From the NCBI GenBank assembly GCA_011037195.1, contig JAAEAF010001565.1:124001-188000 (forward strand): DNA of 64,000 nt. Reading direction: 5' to 3'. The notes beneath the pieces are model-generated. The model saw nothing but the letters and a program-made list of their open reading frames with translations, searched no databases and was not told the origin of the DNA. Below, piece after piece: positions 43,908 through 55,290 of this stretch. The DNA comes from Triatoma infestans. Lineage: Eukaryota > Arthropoda > Insecta > Hemiptera > Reduviidae. The first letter of the stretch is position 1. Each line of letters starts with the position of its first letter. Made by a program: the position numbers and the translations under genes.

Positions 43908-44334
43908 CTGTATAACGATCGAGGTATGGTTGAATAAACATTAATTACTTGTCACATGCCACCACAGAAAAAACTCAGTGGAATCAAATCTAGTGAACGT
44001 GGAGGTTGCCAAGTTAATGGTCTTTCTCTTCCAATCCATCGGTTAGGGAAATCCTCATTTAGAAACATTTAGGGCATGTGACAAGTAATTTTTATTCACA
44101 TACCTCGATTTTTATGCAACCTGCAAGAGGATAACAAATTAGTGCTAGTTTATTCACTAACACAGACCGTTGTTTATCATAGACAGTTACTTTAAATTTG
44201 TAGATCCACTTGGATATGAATTCCTGTGAGGTGTTGTTTATTGTCCGGGTTCTGAATCTTCTTTGAACAGCGACGGTAGATTTTAGCTTGGAAACCAAAG
44301 AACTAAAGAGAACTTTCACTTCTAGTGAAGCCAT
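43908..44334 (-). mobile_element. Tc/mariner-superfamily transposase remnant with an inverted duplication
   Basis: On the minus strand 44334-44110 reads MASLEVKVLFSSLVSKLKST, then VAVQRRFRTR and FISKWIYKFKVT, matching the N-terminal helix-turn-helix of transposases widespread in arthropods. Further along, 44040-43970 reads RWIGRERPLTWQPPRSLDLI and PLSFFCGGM, a decayed form of the last catalytic motif (WPPRSPDLTPLDFFLWG in related elements). The middle of the protein is missing. A segment of about 55 bases (43910-43965) is repeated in inverted orientation at 44070-44126. Confidence 0.75.
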
Positions 44335-44660
44335 AGGTCAACTGTAAGACCATCGTCTCAAAAAGACGTCATTTTTAAGTATCAAGAAACAGTTTAAAAT
44401 ATAATTACAACATTAAAAGTATGCACACGGACTTTATGGTATATTTTATATTCTTCAACATTATATTAAATTATAGATGGTATAATGTACTGAAATGGGG
44501 CTTTAGAGGGAGATCTAACCATTCCTCTCTCCAGAAGTCTCAATTTTATTAGAAAAATGTTTCAAAATAAATTTAGAGAAAATTAGCCTTTTTTCAGAAA
44601 ATTGCTAAATACTGAAAAAAAAAAGCTGTAAAAGGGAACTTCCGGTAGAGAGAATTTGGA
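44335..44660 (-). repeat. Rep-A fragment (minus) and spacer
   Basis: 44471-44660: TGTACTGAAATGGGGCTTTAGAGG and GGGAACTTCCGGTAGAGAG. The first 130 bases are unrecognised. Confidence 0.6.
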
Positions 44661-45364
44661 ATGATAAAGCTGGGTCTTTCCTTTACTAAAACAACTGTGA
44701 ACTTTTAGCAAAATTTGCTGTATTAGTAATCAAATAATCGGTCTAGGTGGTATTGGAATTCAATGGAGATACGGATGTTTATAGCCTAACTCAACGGAAG
44801 GTAAACACTTTCAGTTCACGAGTTGTGATATTGAAGCGAACTCTGTTTAAAAGTAATAATATAAGGTGATGAGATGCTTACAGCAGTCTCTCATTATCCC
44901 TTCTACAGAATCTTACTCTGTACTCTGTATAGTAACATCTGATAACAGAGAAAAAGAAGTATTTCTTTCTTCTTTTTTTTCGATTTAAAATTATCGATAT
45001 TTCTCTGGGTGTGTTCTGTGTAGTTAGGAGGTGTATGTGGGAGAGTAGAAACATTGGGGCCCTCAATGGAAGTGTATCCTTGGCTCACGACTGACTTAGC
45101 TGCAGGCTAAATACCGGGCACCTCTTCTGTCTTCTTCACCACTGCCTTATAGTTTTCCTTAATTTTTGTATATTCTGTACACCTGGATATTTATAAACTT
45201 TTAAAAAAATAGCCTTCTTCCTGCTGCAGTTGTAGAAGAGGTCCTAGCCGAAGGTGATTTATTTTTTTAAACAAAAAATTTAATGAGAAACTTCACACGA
45301 CTTTCTCTTGCTCTTAATCAAATTTGGAACTTTTACTGGACTGCGTTTAATATTATTGCTGCTG
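44661..45364. other. unique stretch with one inverted Rep-A 3' end
   Basis: 45275-45312 is AATGAGAAACTTCACACGACTTTCTCTTGC. No gene is recognised. Confidence 0.45.
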
Positions 45365-45780
45365 TTGAGGACGTATTGTAATCGTGTCAAACTTTCCATG
45401 TTGAGTTTCTACCGGAAATACCCCTGAGTCCGAAAAAGTGGTTTTTAGGCATGAGTCTGTGGGTGTACAACTCAGCCAAAATCACCACTTCACTGAATGG
45501 ACTTTTCAGTTTTTCTTTGCAAATTTCTAAAAAACGGCCCCATCGTTCGCTTCAATAAACTTGATATATCAACTAATACAAAGAGTTACAACTCATAACG
45601 GGGTGGGGTTATGGTTTCCTCTAAAGTGCTGATTCAGTTTATTACACAGTTCTATCATCTAAATAATTTTAATTTGAATTAAATATGTTGTGGAAATTCC
45701 ATGTTTCAAGAGCGTTTTTATCAAACGGTTTCTATCAGTTTTCTGGTATTTTCTCTAAAACTGCTCCAACTATTTTATCC
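45365..45780 (+). repeat. Rep-A copy, interrupted
   Basis: Starts GAGGACGTATTGTAATCGTGTC. A subunit is deleted. It stops at CTGCTCCAACTATTTTATCC, where the hydrophobic-arm repeat begins. Confidence 0.7.
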
Positions 45781-46030
45781 ATCCTGACATGCACTTGTCA
45801 ACAAGTGAAGTGCGTGACAGAAACATAAAGTTGAAGTCAACTCTCTAAACGAATTTAATACCCTTACTCTGTCGATGCATGAAAACCGAAACCGGTCAGG
45901 AGCAGCATCCATATGCATGCTACGACGGATAAAATTCCAGTTGCTATCCAGTATTGCGAACACAACCCAGCTATTCAACAATATCGATACTACTTGGTAA
46001 GAAGATAATGAGCATGATTGTAAGCAGACA
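45781..46030 (-). repeat. single arm related to the 5.6 kb inverted repeat
   Basis: Matches the arm at 5819-5985 (GAAACCGGTCAGGA, GCATGCTACGACGGATAAAAT). On the minus strand it reads QYWIATGILSVVACIWMLLL then TGFGF, closely like the 5.6 kb arm. Stops follow. Like the 5.6 kb arm it lies inside a Rep-A copy. Confidence 0.7.
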
Positions 46031-46390
46031 ATCAATTAAGCATTAAGATCACTTAACAAACATTTCACAATCTAAAATTGGAATCGAAAGAACTCATTAA
46101 AGACATTTCTCTTGGTTATATTTCACATTTTATCTTCAGGTTTTATTGGCCCAACATAATAACAATAGTGGTATGCAAATTAGTTACAAGCCTGAGTATT
46201 CATTCAACAATGGTCTTTTTACACGCCCCCCCAAAAATAAATTATAAAAACATATGTTTTGGTAGCTTTTTTAATTTATTTATTTTTGTTTAATCGTGTG
46301 TTTTTATGATTTACATCACCGTGGCCCAGTGTATGATAAAACGCAAGATCATTGAAAACTTTAAAATTTTTTCCTTTCTCTAAATGCTTG
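46031..46390. other. unique AT-rich stretch
   Basis: Nothing recognised. Confidence 0.4.
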
Positions 46391-46849
46391 CTTAAGAGGA
46401 AGTATTGCGATCGTGTTAAATTCTCACCGGAAATACTATTTTGGAGCAGATATACGGAATACGTATTGTGGAGCAGGTATACGGAATACGTGTTGTGGAG
46501 CAAGTATATGGAATACGAAAAGATCGCTTTTAGAAATTGTTTTCTGTGTGTGAGTTATTCAGCATAGTGCAAAAACGGAAAATCGCAAAATGCTGAAACT
46601 TGATATTTCGTTTAGGTGCTACCAGGAGACGCGATGACAAGGTTAAAATCGGTTGACCGGAAGTAACCACTTTACTGAATGGATACTTCAATTTTTTTTT
46701 GGTGTGATTTTCTTGAACACGACTCCGATTTTCTTTAACCTAAACTCCACATACGAAATTCGACCTTCACCAGTCGAAATAGCTTAACGGCCGTCACTTA
46801 ATGCAATTTATATAGTTATAATTGACAATTTTTTTTGAAATTTTAATTT
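46391..46849 (+). repeat. Rep-A copy with a 27-bp triplication
   Basis: Starts TTAAGAGGAAGTATTGCGATCG at 46392; header ATCGGTTGACCGGAAGTAACC at 46649. Confidence 0.82.
46442..46522 (+). repeat. 27-bp tandem triplication
   Basis: Unit TGGAGCAGATATACGGAATACGTATTG, starting at 46442, 46469 and 46496 with a few substitutions; it lies inside the Rep-A copy. Confidence 0.93.
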
Positions 46850-47520
46850 TTATTCAATGTGTTTCCAAGAAAGAATCTATACCTTGAAGGAAGCTGACCT
46901 TCCTGCTCCTCAACATCCCTTCTAAAGACCGTTTTCCCTCAAAAAAGTTACTAAACAAAAGTGATACTGTCACTGTTTGTATGATTATCTGTGAGTCCAC
47001 CAAGATGAACGCCTTAATGTCAGGGCCACCGCTAGAACTTACACGAAACATCAAGTTCTTGAATTTCCTGCTAATTTCCGTTTGTGTTTGAAGCTGAACA
47101 CACATACTCAGAAATTTCTAAAAAAAAAGAGCCCTCTTTTGGACTGATAGGACCTTAAACGATTGCAATACTTGCATTTAACGACAAGTTAACAGAAATT
47201 TGCATTTGCGTTAAAGGAAATTGTACCGATATCTTCATGTGGATTGTGCTGGTATTGGAATTACCTCAATGGAATATCAGTTTGGGCTAGCTGTGATTTT
47301 TCGTTTTTGAAATATTTGTAATTGCACACATGTACGAATATTTGTTGCAGACCATATACGAAAAATGGCACAATAAGCCTCTGTTGGCCGCAGTGCCGGG
47401 ATATAGCCCACCCGAGCTTGGATAATATACGAAAAATATTTTTTTCCCTATTCAGGGAATCTCGAAACATGTAATTTCAGGTGATAAACTCTGTTTCGGA
47501 AAATTTGTTGCAGTAGTAAG
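46850..47520 (-). repeat. Rep-A copy (minus)
   Basis: Degraded middle, then the inverted start (AACATGTAATTTCAGGTG near 47466, GTTTCGGAAAATTTGTTGCAG near 47491). It is split by a short LINE end at 47367-47421. Confidence 0.65.
47367..47421 (+). mobile_element. short LINE 3' end
   Basis: GGCACAATAAGCC, GCAGTGCCGGGATATAGCCC match the end of the LINE tail at 28263-28312. It is a severely 5'-truncated insertion into a minus Rep-A copy. Confidence 0.7.
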
Positions 47521-47529
47521 TGCCCGTGT

Positions 47530-47815
47530 AGATGGAAATTGGTTAGAAGCTCAAATTTGATATTCCCATTGTCTTTAGGTACTGCTAGTGGTTTTAAAAC
47601 GGATATTTTAGAACAAAGCCATGACCAGAAATTGTGATTTTACTGAATGGTTTTGGAAATGCCATAAATGATTTTTCTATGAAATTGGTTCATTCATTGC
47701 ATTTATATCCCATCATCTTTATATCTAACACTTTTATTAATAATAAAATATTAATTTTATTAAAATCTTATTAATAATAAAAAAATTCTCCTGGAAGAAT
47801 TGATTTAGATTATGT
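47530..47815 (+). repeat. Rep-A copy, middle part
   Basis: TGATATTCCCATTGTC near 47560, ATGACCAGAAATTGTGATTTTAC near 47622, CTCCTGGAAGAATTGATTTA near 47789. Confidence 0.65.
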
Positions 47816-48789
47816 CAATGGCAATTTTATAGCCTAAATTAGCTGTCTCTAAATCAGACATTTGCGGTACCTCATAGTATATGTCACATCGATGGCAAAC
47901 AAATAATCGATACAAAATTTGGAAAAGCAGGTGTCGATTAGCGCTAGGAGAATTGCCGTAAGAGCAAGTCATGTTATTATATTTCACACCAAACGTTTTT
48001 ATTTCCTCTTGCTGCATGTTGTGATCGTGTTCCTTGAATTGGATCTTTTATCGGAAATAGGTGATTGCTAACAATACAGGCCCAGACGTGCTGCTAATTA
48101 GTGAAATGAAAATGAGATATATTTCTTGTTAGGTGTGTGTCTGTTTGTTTCTATATTATGCGTGTATAATATGTATACGAGTATATATATGGGGAGGTTA
48201 CATTCTACACAAGGGGTTATTATGTCTACAAATATATATAATTATAAGGTAGGCTATTGTTGTGTATATTTATTAGTGATAGGTTATAATAGTTCAATAA
48301 AAGTGTCCGTGGCGCGCCAGTACGGCCGGCTGAACTAGACACTAACAAGGGTAAAAACTAAATCACACACACAACACCTTTCCAACCAAACACATTTCTC
48401 AGGGTCGTTACGTGTATTACCGCTCGCTAAGCATTTACGTTACGCTACAGCAAATCCGTTCTGTTTCTTATAAACTCAACCACTTCTGAGCCTATCAATG
48501 TCTTTATTCAAACTTTTTTTTAATTTTATTATCAGTAAATGTACTGGACTTCTGCTTTGATGGCTGCAATGTTTAATATTTATGTTGCGTGTAAAGTTTA
48601 CTATTAGTGTTACTATTGTCACAATTTTAGATTTTTTTGTTTATAACAATATCTTGCAGTTTTTATAGTCCATATTGTTACATAACCTGCCGACCTTGAT
48701 TATATTATATTAAACTATACAAAGAGTGGAAAAACATTATGATGGGCGATCTTCCGGGACAAATAATTACAAATATTCATTTTCCAGTC
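47816..48789. other. unique stretch with a small Rep-A head
   Basis: A decayed Rep-A head lies at 48008-48065 (TTGTGATCGTGTTCC, TATCGGAAATAGG). GGCGCGCCAGTACGGCCGG at 48312-48330 resembles the GC-rich patch at 25645. No gene is recognised. Confidence 0.4.
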
Positions 48790-49145
48790 ACAATGTGAAA
48801 CATTCACACGACTTCATTACTTCCAATACCAACAATAATGTAGAGTTGCCTAAAATCAGTTTCTTTTGGAAAAATGATACAAATATAAGTGATAGGTTTA
48901 TATATGTGCAATTAGCACTTCAAGTTTATAGGAACATGATCATTTTTAGATATCGTTTACTAGCGACATTTTTATATCATTTATAATTGTTTTCGAGAAA
49001 ATTCAAAAGCATTTATAAATGCTATTCTATAAAATCATACTCCTAGTTAACCAATTTTCTTCAATTTGGGAATTTTCCCAATGCTTCTAGTGAACATTAA
49101 TGTTATATAGATGTTACAACCATACATTGTACTTTAGAGCAGGGA
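48790..49145 (-). repeat. Rep-A copy (minus), 3' half (interrupted)
   Basis: Starts CAATGTGAAACATTCACACGAC. It stops after CATACATTGTACTTTAGAG at 49145 and resumes at about 49943. Confidence 0.8.
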
Positions 49146-49942
49146 TATCCGAACTTTTGGGAACTGACTTGGGCCGCTCTTAGAATAAAAACACAGATGA
49201 TAATTGATGAGCAAAACATATAATTTTCCTGACATCCGGTGCTACATTGTTCACTTCATAGTGGTTACGAATACCGTTTAAGATAGAGATTGTGTTAGAT
49301 CAATATATCCTTTGCCATGACTTCTTTTAGAAATTTATACAAGTAATAAACTTCATCAATACAATTAGTTGAACATTTCACTATAAATGTAAAAATGGGC
49401 AGCATAAAACTAATGGGATAGCTGACATTGAATTTGAGGAAGTAAATCTAATTCGATGGTAGTAGTTACAAATGTCAGTGAGTTCTCAAGGTGCTCTACA
49501 GATGTTTTGGCTCTAATTTTACTTCAATTTGCTTTCGTCACTTTGGCTCTTCGTTCACTTGAGGAAATAGTTACTCACAAATATTGATGTGGCCAAAAAG
49601 CGAAGACTTGAACAAGGCAGGCCCACGGATATTAATCTGTGGGAAGATAGGATTTATAAACAAGTCCAATCTTGAAATTGAATGCCAGATTGCAGAGCTC
49701 TGTATGGTCTATTTGAAAATTGGCAGATAACATCTACACAGTTTGAAACTGAAGAGCGTGCTCTTATTGTTGAAAACGTAAATAAAACCAACCCTCGGAG
49801 TCGAGCTATTTCACCTCACTGCTTGGAGACAAAAGACACCTCAAATATATTTGCTCAGTACTAAAGGGCATTAAAAAATTATATATTTTTATTACTTTAA
49901 AATTGTTTCTTAGGCCGCACTGGAAGCCACATGCGGCCCGCG
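49146..49942 (+). mobile_element. hAT-like non-autonomous DNA transposon
   Basis: Begins CAGGGATATCCGAACTTTTGG and ends with a GGCCGCACTGGAAGCCACATG...GGCCCGCG phrase, the GC-rich wording common to hAT-type ends. Inside, two open pieces on the plus strand (DVAKKRRLEQGRPTDINLWE near 49592, and a 60-codon frame at 49682) might be decayed coding sequence of unknown family. It sits cleanly within a minus Rep-A copy. A convincing 8-base target duplication was not found. Confidence 0.5.
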
Positions 49943-50530
49943 ACAAGCTTAGCGTTACTGCTCCCCCATAACTCCTTCCGAAAAATCATTTTTTTTCTGG
50001 AAAAATGTTTCCAAATAAAAGTATAAGAAAATAGTTGTAGCAGTTTCTGAGTAAAATCGCGAAATTATTCAGTAAAGTCGCATTTCCGGTTTATGGGATT
50101 TGCTTGTAACCTTTGTATAACCTACCTAACTTCCGGTAGTACCTAACACGGAATATCAAGTTTGAACTTCCCACGATTTTTTGAGATATTTTGTTAAACG
50201 TAACGTTTCGTTAACATAACTACTCATTAAAAACATAATTTTGTCGCACTCAGTGGAGCTCACAGAACTTATTTCGTAAACATAACTACTCATTAAAAAC
50301 ATTATTTTGACGCACTCAGTGGAGCTCACAGAACCTATTTCGTAAACATAACTACTCATTAAAAACATTATTTTGACGCACTCAGTGGAGCTCACAGAAC
50401 TTATTTCGTTAACATAACTACTCATTAAAAACATTATTTTGTCGCACTCAGTGGAGCTCACAGTACCTGTGTTTCCGATGAAAATTCATTTTGAGAAATT
50501 TGACACGATCTCAATACTTCCTGTTACTAG
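49943..50530 (-). repeat. Rep-A copy (minus), remainder
   Basis: Continues with TTAGCGTTACTGCTCCCC, header CGCATTTCCGGTTTATGGG near 50080, and ends GAAATTTGACACGATCTCAATACTTCC. Confidence 0.82.
50213..50476 (-). repeat. 66-bp tandem array, four units
   Basis: Units start with AACATAACTACTCATTAAAAA at 50213, 50279, 50345 and 50411, period 66. The minus strand is open with a 22-residue repeat (SSTECVKIMFLMSSYVYEI) because 66 is a multiple of three. The array lies inside the Rep-A copy. Confidence 0.96.
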
Positions 50531-50750
50531 CAGTAAGCAGTAACAGAAGTAATAATAAAAGTAAATTTGATTGATCTAAGAGATGCTAAGTTTAAAGAAA
50601 ATCATAGGTTTTGTTATCGATATTATTTAAACGAACTGCACGTTCAGGGAAACTGAACGTTACGTGAAAATCACAATTTTAAAGAAGAAAATTTGTCGAA
50701 TACAATAATTGTAATAAGAGAAGATCATGTGAATGTTTCACACTAGTGTT
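50531..50750 (+). repeat. Rep-A 3' end
   Basis: AAGAGAAGATCATGTGAATGTTTCACACTAG at about 50716-50746. Confidence 0.7.
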
Positions 50751-51290
50751 GTTTGACTTTGTTTCCGGTATGACGTCATTCTTCATTTTGTACACCCAGT
50801 GTCCAACTAATTTTGCACCAAATTAACACCATTAAGCATCTAATTATTTGGTTATATTATTCGCTTAAACAAAACCAGTGAAATAATGACAGCACCGTTC
50901 ATTGTCATATTGATCGATTATATTAGTCAATGATGACCTAATTCTTTAAATATACACAGACAGACAGCAATTGACATTCTGTAATAAATATATATCCATC
51001 TAGTGTATAACATTAACCTTATTTTCTCTTACTGGCAATTATTACTGACTACTAATGGACCAGATTTTCCCCAAACCTGAAATTTTTATTTTTAGTCAAC
51101 CCCAGCCTTGAACAGAAAGAAGTAGTGGGGACAAAATTAGCTGGTTTTTTATAAATAACCTAAGTGTGACTACATTTTATGCCAGCGATGTCAGCTCTCA
51201 GCGGAAGTCAACGGCATAACGTTGAACGTAAGACATACACTCCCGAGAACCTCTTAATTTTTTTTGGTACGTTAAATCTGTACTGTTAGC
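50751..51290. other. unique stretch
   Basis: No repeat or gene recognised. Confidence 0.4.
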
Positions 51291-51500
51291 AGTCTAAGTT
51301 TCAAGAAAATTATTCCGGTCGTTTTCGAGAAATAACAATATCTTCATATTGTATAAATTCGCACTTGCGGTTTACCGATTTTCATCAAACTTTGTATGCC
51401 AGTAATAGTTTTCAGTGTACCCCAATATTTGATAGGCTATAGAATCGTTTATAAAATGGCACTGAAGACGAAAGCTAAATATTACAGTGATTTTCAATCT
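51291..51500 (-). repeat. Rep-A fragment (minus)
   Basis: AGTCTAAGTTTCAAGAAAATTATTCC and CACTTGCGGTTTACCGATTTTC. Confidence 0.7.
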
Positions 51501-51524
51501 GAACGTACTCAGCGAATACATCCC

Positions 51525-51605
51525 TCTTCTATCCTAAAGAGCCCCTGAAGAAGGGCACCAATGTTACCCGAAACATAGAGCAATAAAGAATTCTTTTTTC
51601 TTTAA
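51525..51605 (+). mobile_element. retroelement-tail-like phrase
   Basis: CCCCTGAAGAAGGGCACC, TTACCCGAAACATAGAGC and AATAAAG in this order resemble the conserved 3' ends of several LINE and SINE groups. No coding part is attached. Confidence 0.4.
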
Positions 51606-51660
51606 AAAGCTCCTCTGGTCATTGCCGAATAAACATTTCGTTCTAAATATTGCAGCTTAA

Positions 51661-52345
51661 ACAAAAAAAAAATCTGCTGTGAAACACTCACCGACCTACC
51701 TCACTTCTCTCAATGCAGTTATGTATAAAATAAATTTTCTTAAATTTCAGTTTTGTTCAGAAAAATGTTCCAAATAAAAGAGATACGTTTAGCAAGCATT
51801 CCAAGTTTAAAGAAAATCGTTATTGTCGTGTTCCAGACAATGCCAAAAAACTCAAAAACCTATCTTATAAAAACGCACTTCCGGTAAGCAGATTTTTTTA
51901 AAATCTCGAATTCTATCTTTGCTTCCAATGGGTATTAATATTATGTAGGTGGTAAAACCATATATTATACTGAACTGGTACTTTAGAGGAATGTATAACT
52001 TGACTGTTCCCCATAAACCACAATATTATTAAACATTTGAAGATTCAAAGGCCCTCAGAACACGTATTTCCGGTGAAAACTCAATTTCGAAAATCTGGCA
52101 CGATCGCAATACTTCCGCTTACCAGGAGTACGAGAAAGTTAAAAACTTATTCAGTTAACTAACTATTCAGTTCTTTCGTTTGACGGATTTTTAACTGAGT
52201 CGTTGGTATGGAATGCGAAGAGGCACCCAATCGGAATGTTCATTTGGCTCTTGCTGCGATTTTTCATTTTTGAGATTTCTCTCTGTATGCGAAAAATTCG
52301 GTGAAAACTCAATTTTTAACAGAACGTAATACTTTCTCTTTCAAT
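51661..52345 (-). repeat. Rep-A copy (minus) followed by a second 5' end
   Basis: 51665-52130 starts AATCTGCTGTGAAACACTCACC, has CGCACTTCCGGTAAGCAG near 51876 and ends TCTGGCACGATCGCAATACTTCC. 52190-52345 is another piece with GGTGAAAACTCAATTTTTAAC. Confidence 0.82.
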
Positions 52346-52960
52346 AAAAATTAAATTTCAAAGAAAAGAAATTAAAAATGGAATTAAATGTTTTTAAATT
52401 AACTGAATTATTAAAATGTTATAAATATGGTATTTTATTGGGTCAAAATTATTATTTAGTAAAAAACTACATGTTGGAGGCGCACACTCTAGCGGCAACA
52501 AACTGATAGAACACTATATTATATTATGGAAATTCAATATTTCTCCATTAGGATATATAACCTGTGTAACCTCTCTCGGCCCTGCTTTAATATTATCAGC
52601 TGTTTTGTTTTGTTATAATTATTATATAAACTGATGGCAGCGCAGCCTTGTGTTTGTTTACAGCAATTCACCCTTTGCCTCTACTCTATCACCGCTTACA
52701 CTGTATAAACATGGCCAATAGCGTTCCTGGAATTTTATAAAATAATAAAAAATAAATATTTATAGCCAAATATGCTGGGAAACTGGGAAATTCAGTTACT
52801 TTTCTCATTGAATATATAATTTACTGAAATTGAAGTTTGTCTTAAAAAAAAAAAAGTGTTTTTGCGAAGAGTGTGGGGATTTAAACACAATAATTCACAG
52901 AATTTTCAGTTTAACTTTAAATTCCGTTAATGATATTACTAAGGAAATCTAATATCAACA
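52346..52960. other. unique AT-rich stretch
   Basis: Nothing recognised. Confidence 0.4.
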
Positions 52961-53275
52961 AGAAGTTTTCGGTAAGCATGGGGCCACTGATTTTGGTTTG
53001 GTTTTCCAGAATTTTCTCAGCAGTATGGTATATTAACGATTTTCTATAAATTTGGTTCAAAATTTTCACACAAACACATATATAGTTTTACGTTTTTGAG
53101 CTATACTGCTCACATTAACACCGAAAAACACATTCAGGTACCGTTTTCTAAAACAAACAAAAAAAAAACTACTTTTTGAAATTCAGGGAATCTCAAAACT
53201 TGTATTTCCGATGTTCCGATATATTCCCGATTTCCGTAATTTGACACGATTACAATACTTTCTCTAACAGTAGTT
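52961..53275 (-). repeat. Rep-A 5' half (minus)
   Basis: Degraded, ending with CGTAATTTGACACGATTACAATACTTTC at 53238-53264. Confidence 0.6.
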
Positions 53276-54057
53276 ACAGTATTTTACGGGCTGCAAGATG
53301 ACACTGTAGTTTCGAAACTGTCCATCCCTGTGTTATAACAAAATAAAATGATAATAATAGTGAGAGTTAGTAACGATTATTACACCAATTGTTAACAAAG
53401 ATTATCCTCACCAATTGATTGTAATTATAAAACAGTTCCTTGAATTTTGATACAGTGTTTCGACACGACACTCTCTTAATGGTAATTATCACAATTCTGA
53501 TTGACACAATCTTCTTCAAAGTTGGAATTTCAGCTAATCGGATGTTAAGGGAGCCTTAATATTACATAAAGTATAGGTGATGGGAGAATCTTACTTTTCA
53601 CATGCAGCTAACTACTTTGCAGCCAGCTTGCCAATCATCAAGCTCCACCAAAACTGATGGTGTCATCCTAAAGTTTAACCTAATTTCTCCGTAACCACAA
53701 TGCGCCAACAATCCAGTTTTCTGGAAAAATGTCTCCAATAAGAATGTGCAGTTTGCATTCAAAGTTAAGTAGAGAGTTCGAGCCGTTTTCGAGTGAATAA
53801 CAATAACATCTAATGTACATTAATATTATAATGGTGGTGGTACCATACATTGTACTGAAGTGGAACTTGAGAGGAAAGTTTTATGTTGCAGGCCCATCCC
53901 CAGAACTCTTGAAAAATATTTAAGTAGAAGTGATAAGTTTTTTGTGTGTAAGTAATAAGTAGGTAGGCTGGTGATATTTAAAGGGAATGTCAGCTTTGAG
54001 TTTTCCGCGATCACATGCTGACCGTTCTCTGAAAACATTTTTATTTCCTCTTACTCT
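53276..54057 (-). repeat. spacer, then a degraded Rep-A copy (minus)
   Basis: 53276-53570 is unrecognised. 53690-54010 carries TTTTCTGGAAAAATGTCTCC and TACCATACATTGTACTGAAGTGG. Confidence 0.55.
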
Positions 54058-54672
54058 TAAGAAGAGGAAGTAATTGCGATTGTGTTCAATTTTGGAAATT
54101 GAGTTTTCACCGGAAATTCTATGTTTCTAGTAGGTCTCGTGAGTATGAAACAAGTTTTCTCTTTCTTTCTCTCGCTATCTCTGAAATTCGTCCTTCTTTC
54201 TTTCTCTCACTGATCTCCACCGCATCTAACACCGGTTTCCGGCGTTTTTTTTTAGTTCAGCTTCTCGCGATTTTATAGAAAACAACTTAAATGATTTTCC
54301 TTAAACTTGGTATACTATCTATACAGATAAATGCCTATTACTTTTATTTGAAACATTTTCCTAAGAAAATTGATTTTTGGGGTGTTCGGGGGATGCAGTA
54401 GCTTTCAGCTTTCCTCTACAGTACCATTTCAATACGATTTACGGTACTACATATTAATACACATTAGAAGCATTGCTAGAATTACAAATTTGAAGAAAAT
54501 CGGCTAACCGGAAATGTACTTTACAGAATATGTTTTTTGAGTTTATCGGAAGTATCTCGAAAACGACTAACGATTTCCTTTAAACTTAGAATGGCTCACT
54601 GTACAAATAGATGTAAAACTTTATTAACAGGAGTAAATGAAAGTCTGTGAGTGTTCACACCGAATTTTTTTC
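54058..54672 (+). repeat. Rep-A copy, complete ends, internally shortened
   Basis: Starts AGAAGAGGAAGTAATTGCG and ends TGAAAGTCTGTGAGTGTTCACACC near 54638-54661 plus a T-run. Header ATCGGCTAACCGGAAATG at 54499. Confidence 0.85.
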
Positions 54673-54760
54673 ATACCAAGAAAATCTCAAAAACCTGTTT
54701 CTAGGTGAACACTCAATTTCGAAAAATATTATCCATAGAGATCTTACAGTATTGAAATTT
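54673..54760 (-). repeat. Rep-A 5' end (minus), tail-to-head inverted with the previous
   Basis: AAAACCTGTTTCTAGGTGAACACTC near 54692 mirrors the family start. Confidence 0.6.
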
Positions 54761-55290
54761 ACTTTACTGTCACATTTTTTCGATTTCACAAACTTCATAT
54801 GTATGATAGATAGTTAACTAGTGAGAGAAATGAAGAACGGATATAATAGACAACAAGGTATTGTCCACTGACGGCTAGATAGCGAACGGAAATCACACAC
54901 CCACGGGAAGTATGTTGGCCGGGTCGGTTGTATTAATAATGGATTAGCTGTTGTATTTGCTCGCTGAAATCTCTCCTCTGTCTTCCGTTAACACTGCCTC
55001 GCTTATCGTAATTCTATTATATCAAAGTTAATAACTTACTAAAAGATAATGGTTCAGTTCCACTGGCTCGCAGATACTGATTTCATGCTGTTTATCCAAA
55101 CAAAGATAACTCCATAATATTAGGAAAGTTTTACTTTAATCACATTTAAAGCTAACCCCTTGCCGTGTACAATTACTGGAACTTGTTTAACCTTCTCATA
55201 TAATCAGTGTTTTCCGAAGGCAAATTGAAAGTCATATTATTAATAAATTAAGGGAAATCCTTATATCACATTTTTTCATTTTGTCGCACC
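54761..55290. other. unique stretch
   Basis: Nothing recognised. Confidence 0.4.

Noticed and set aside
50156..50461. 101-codon minus open frame with a 22-residue repeat
   Set aside because: Produced by a 66-bp array within Rep-A.
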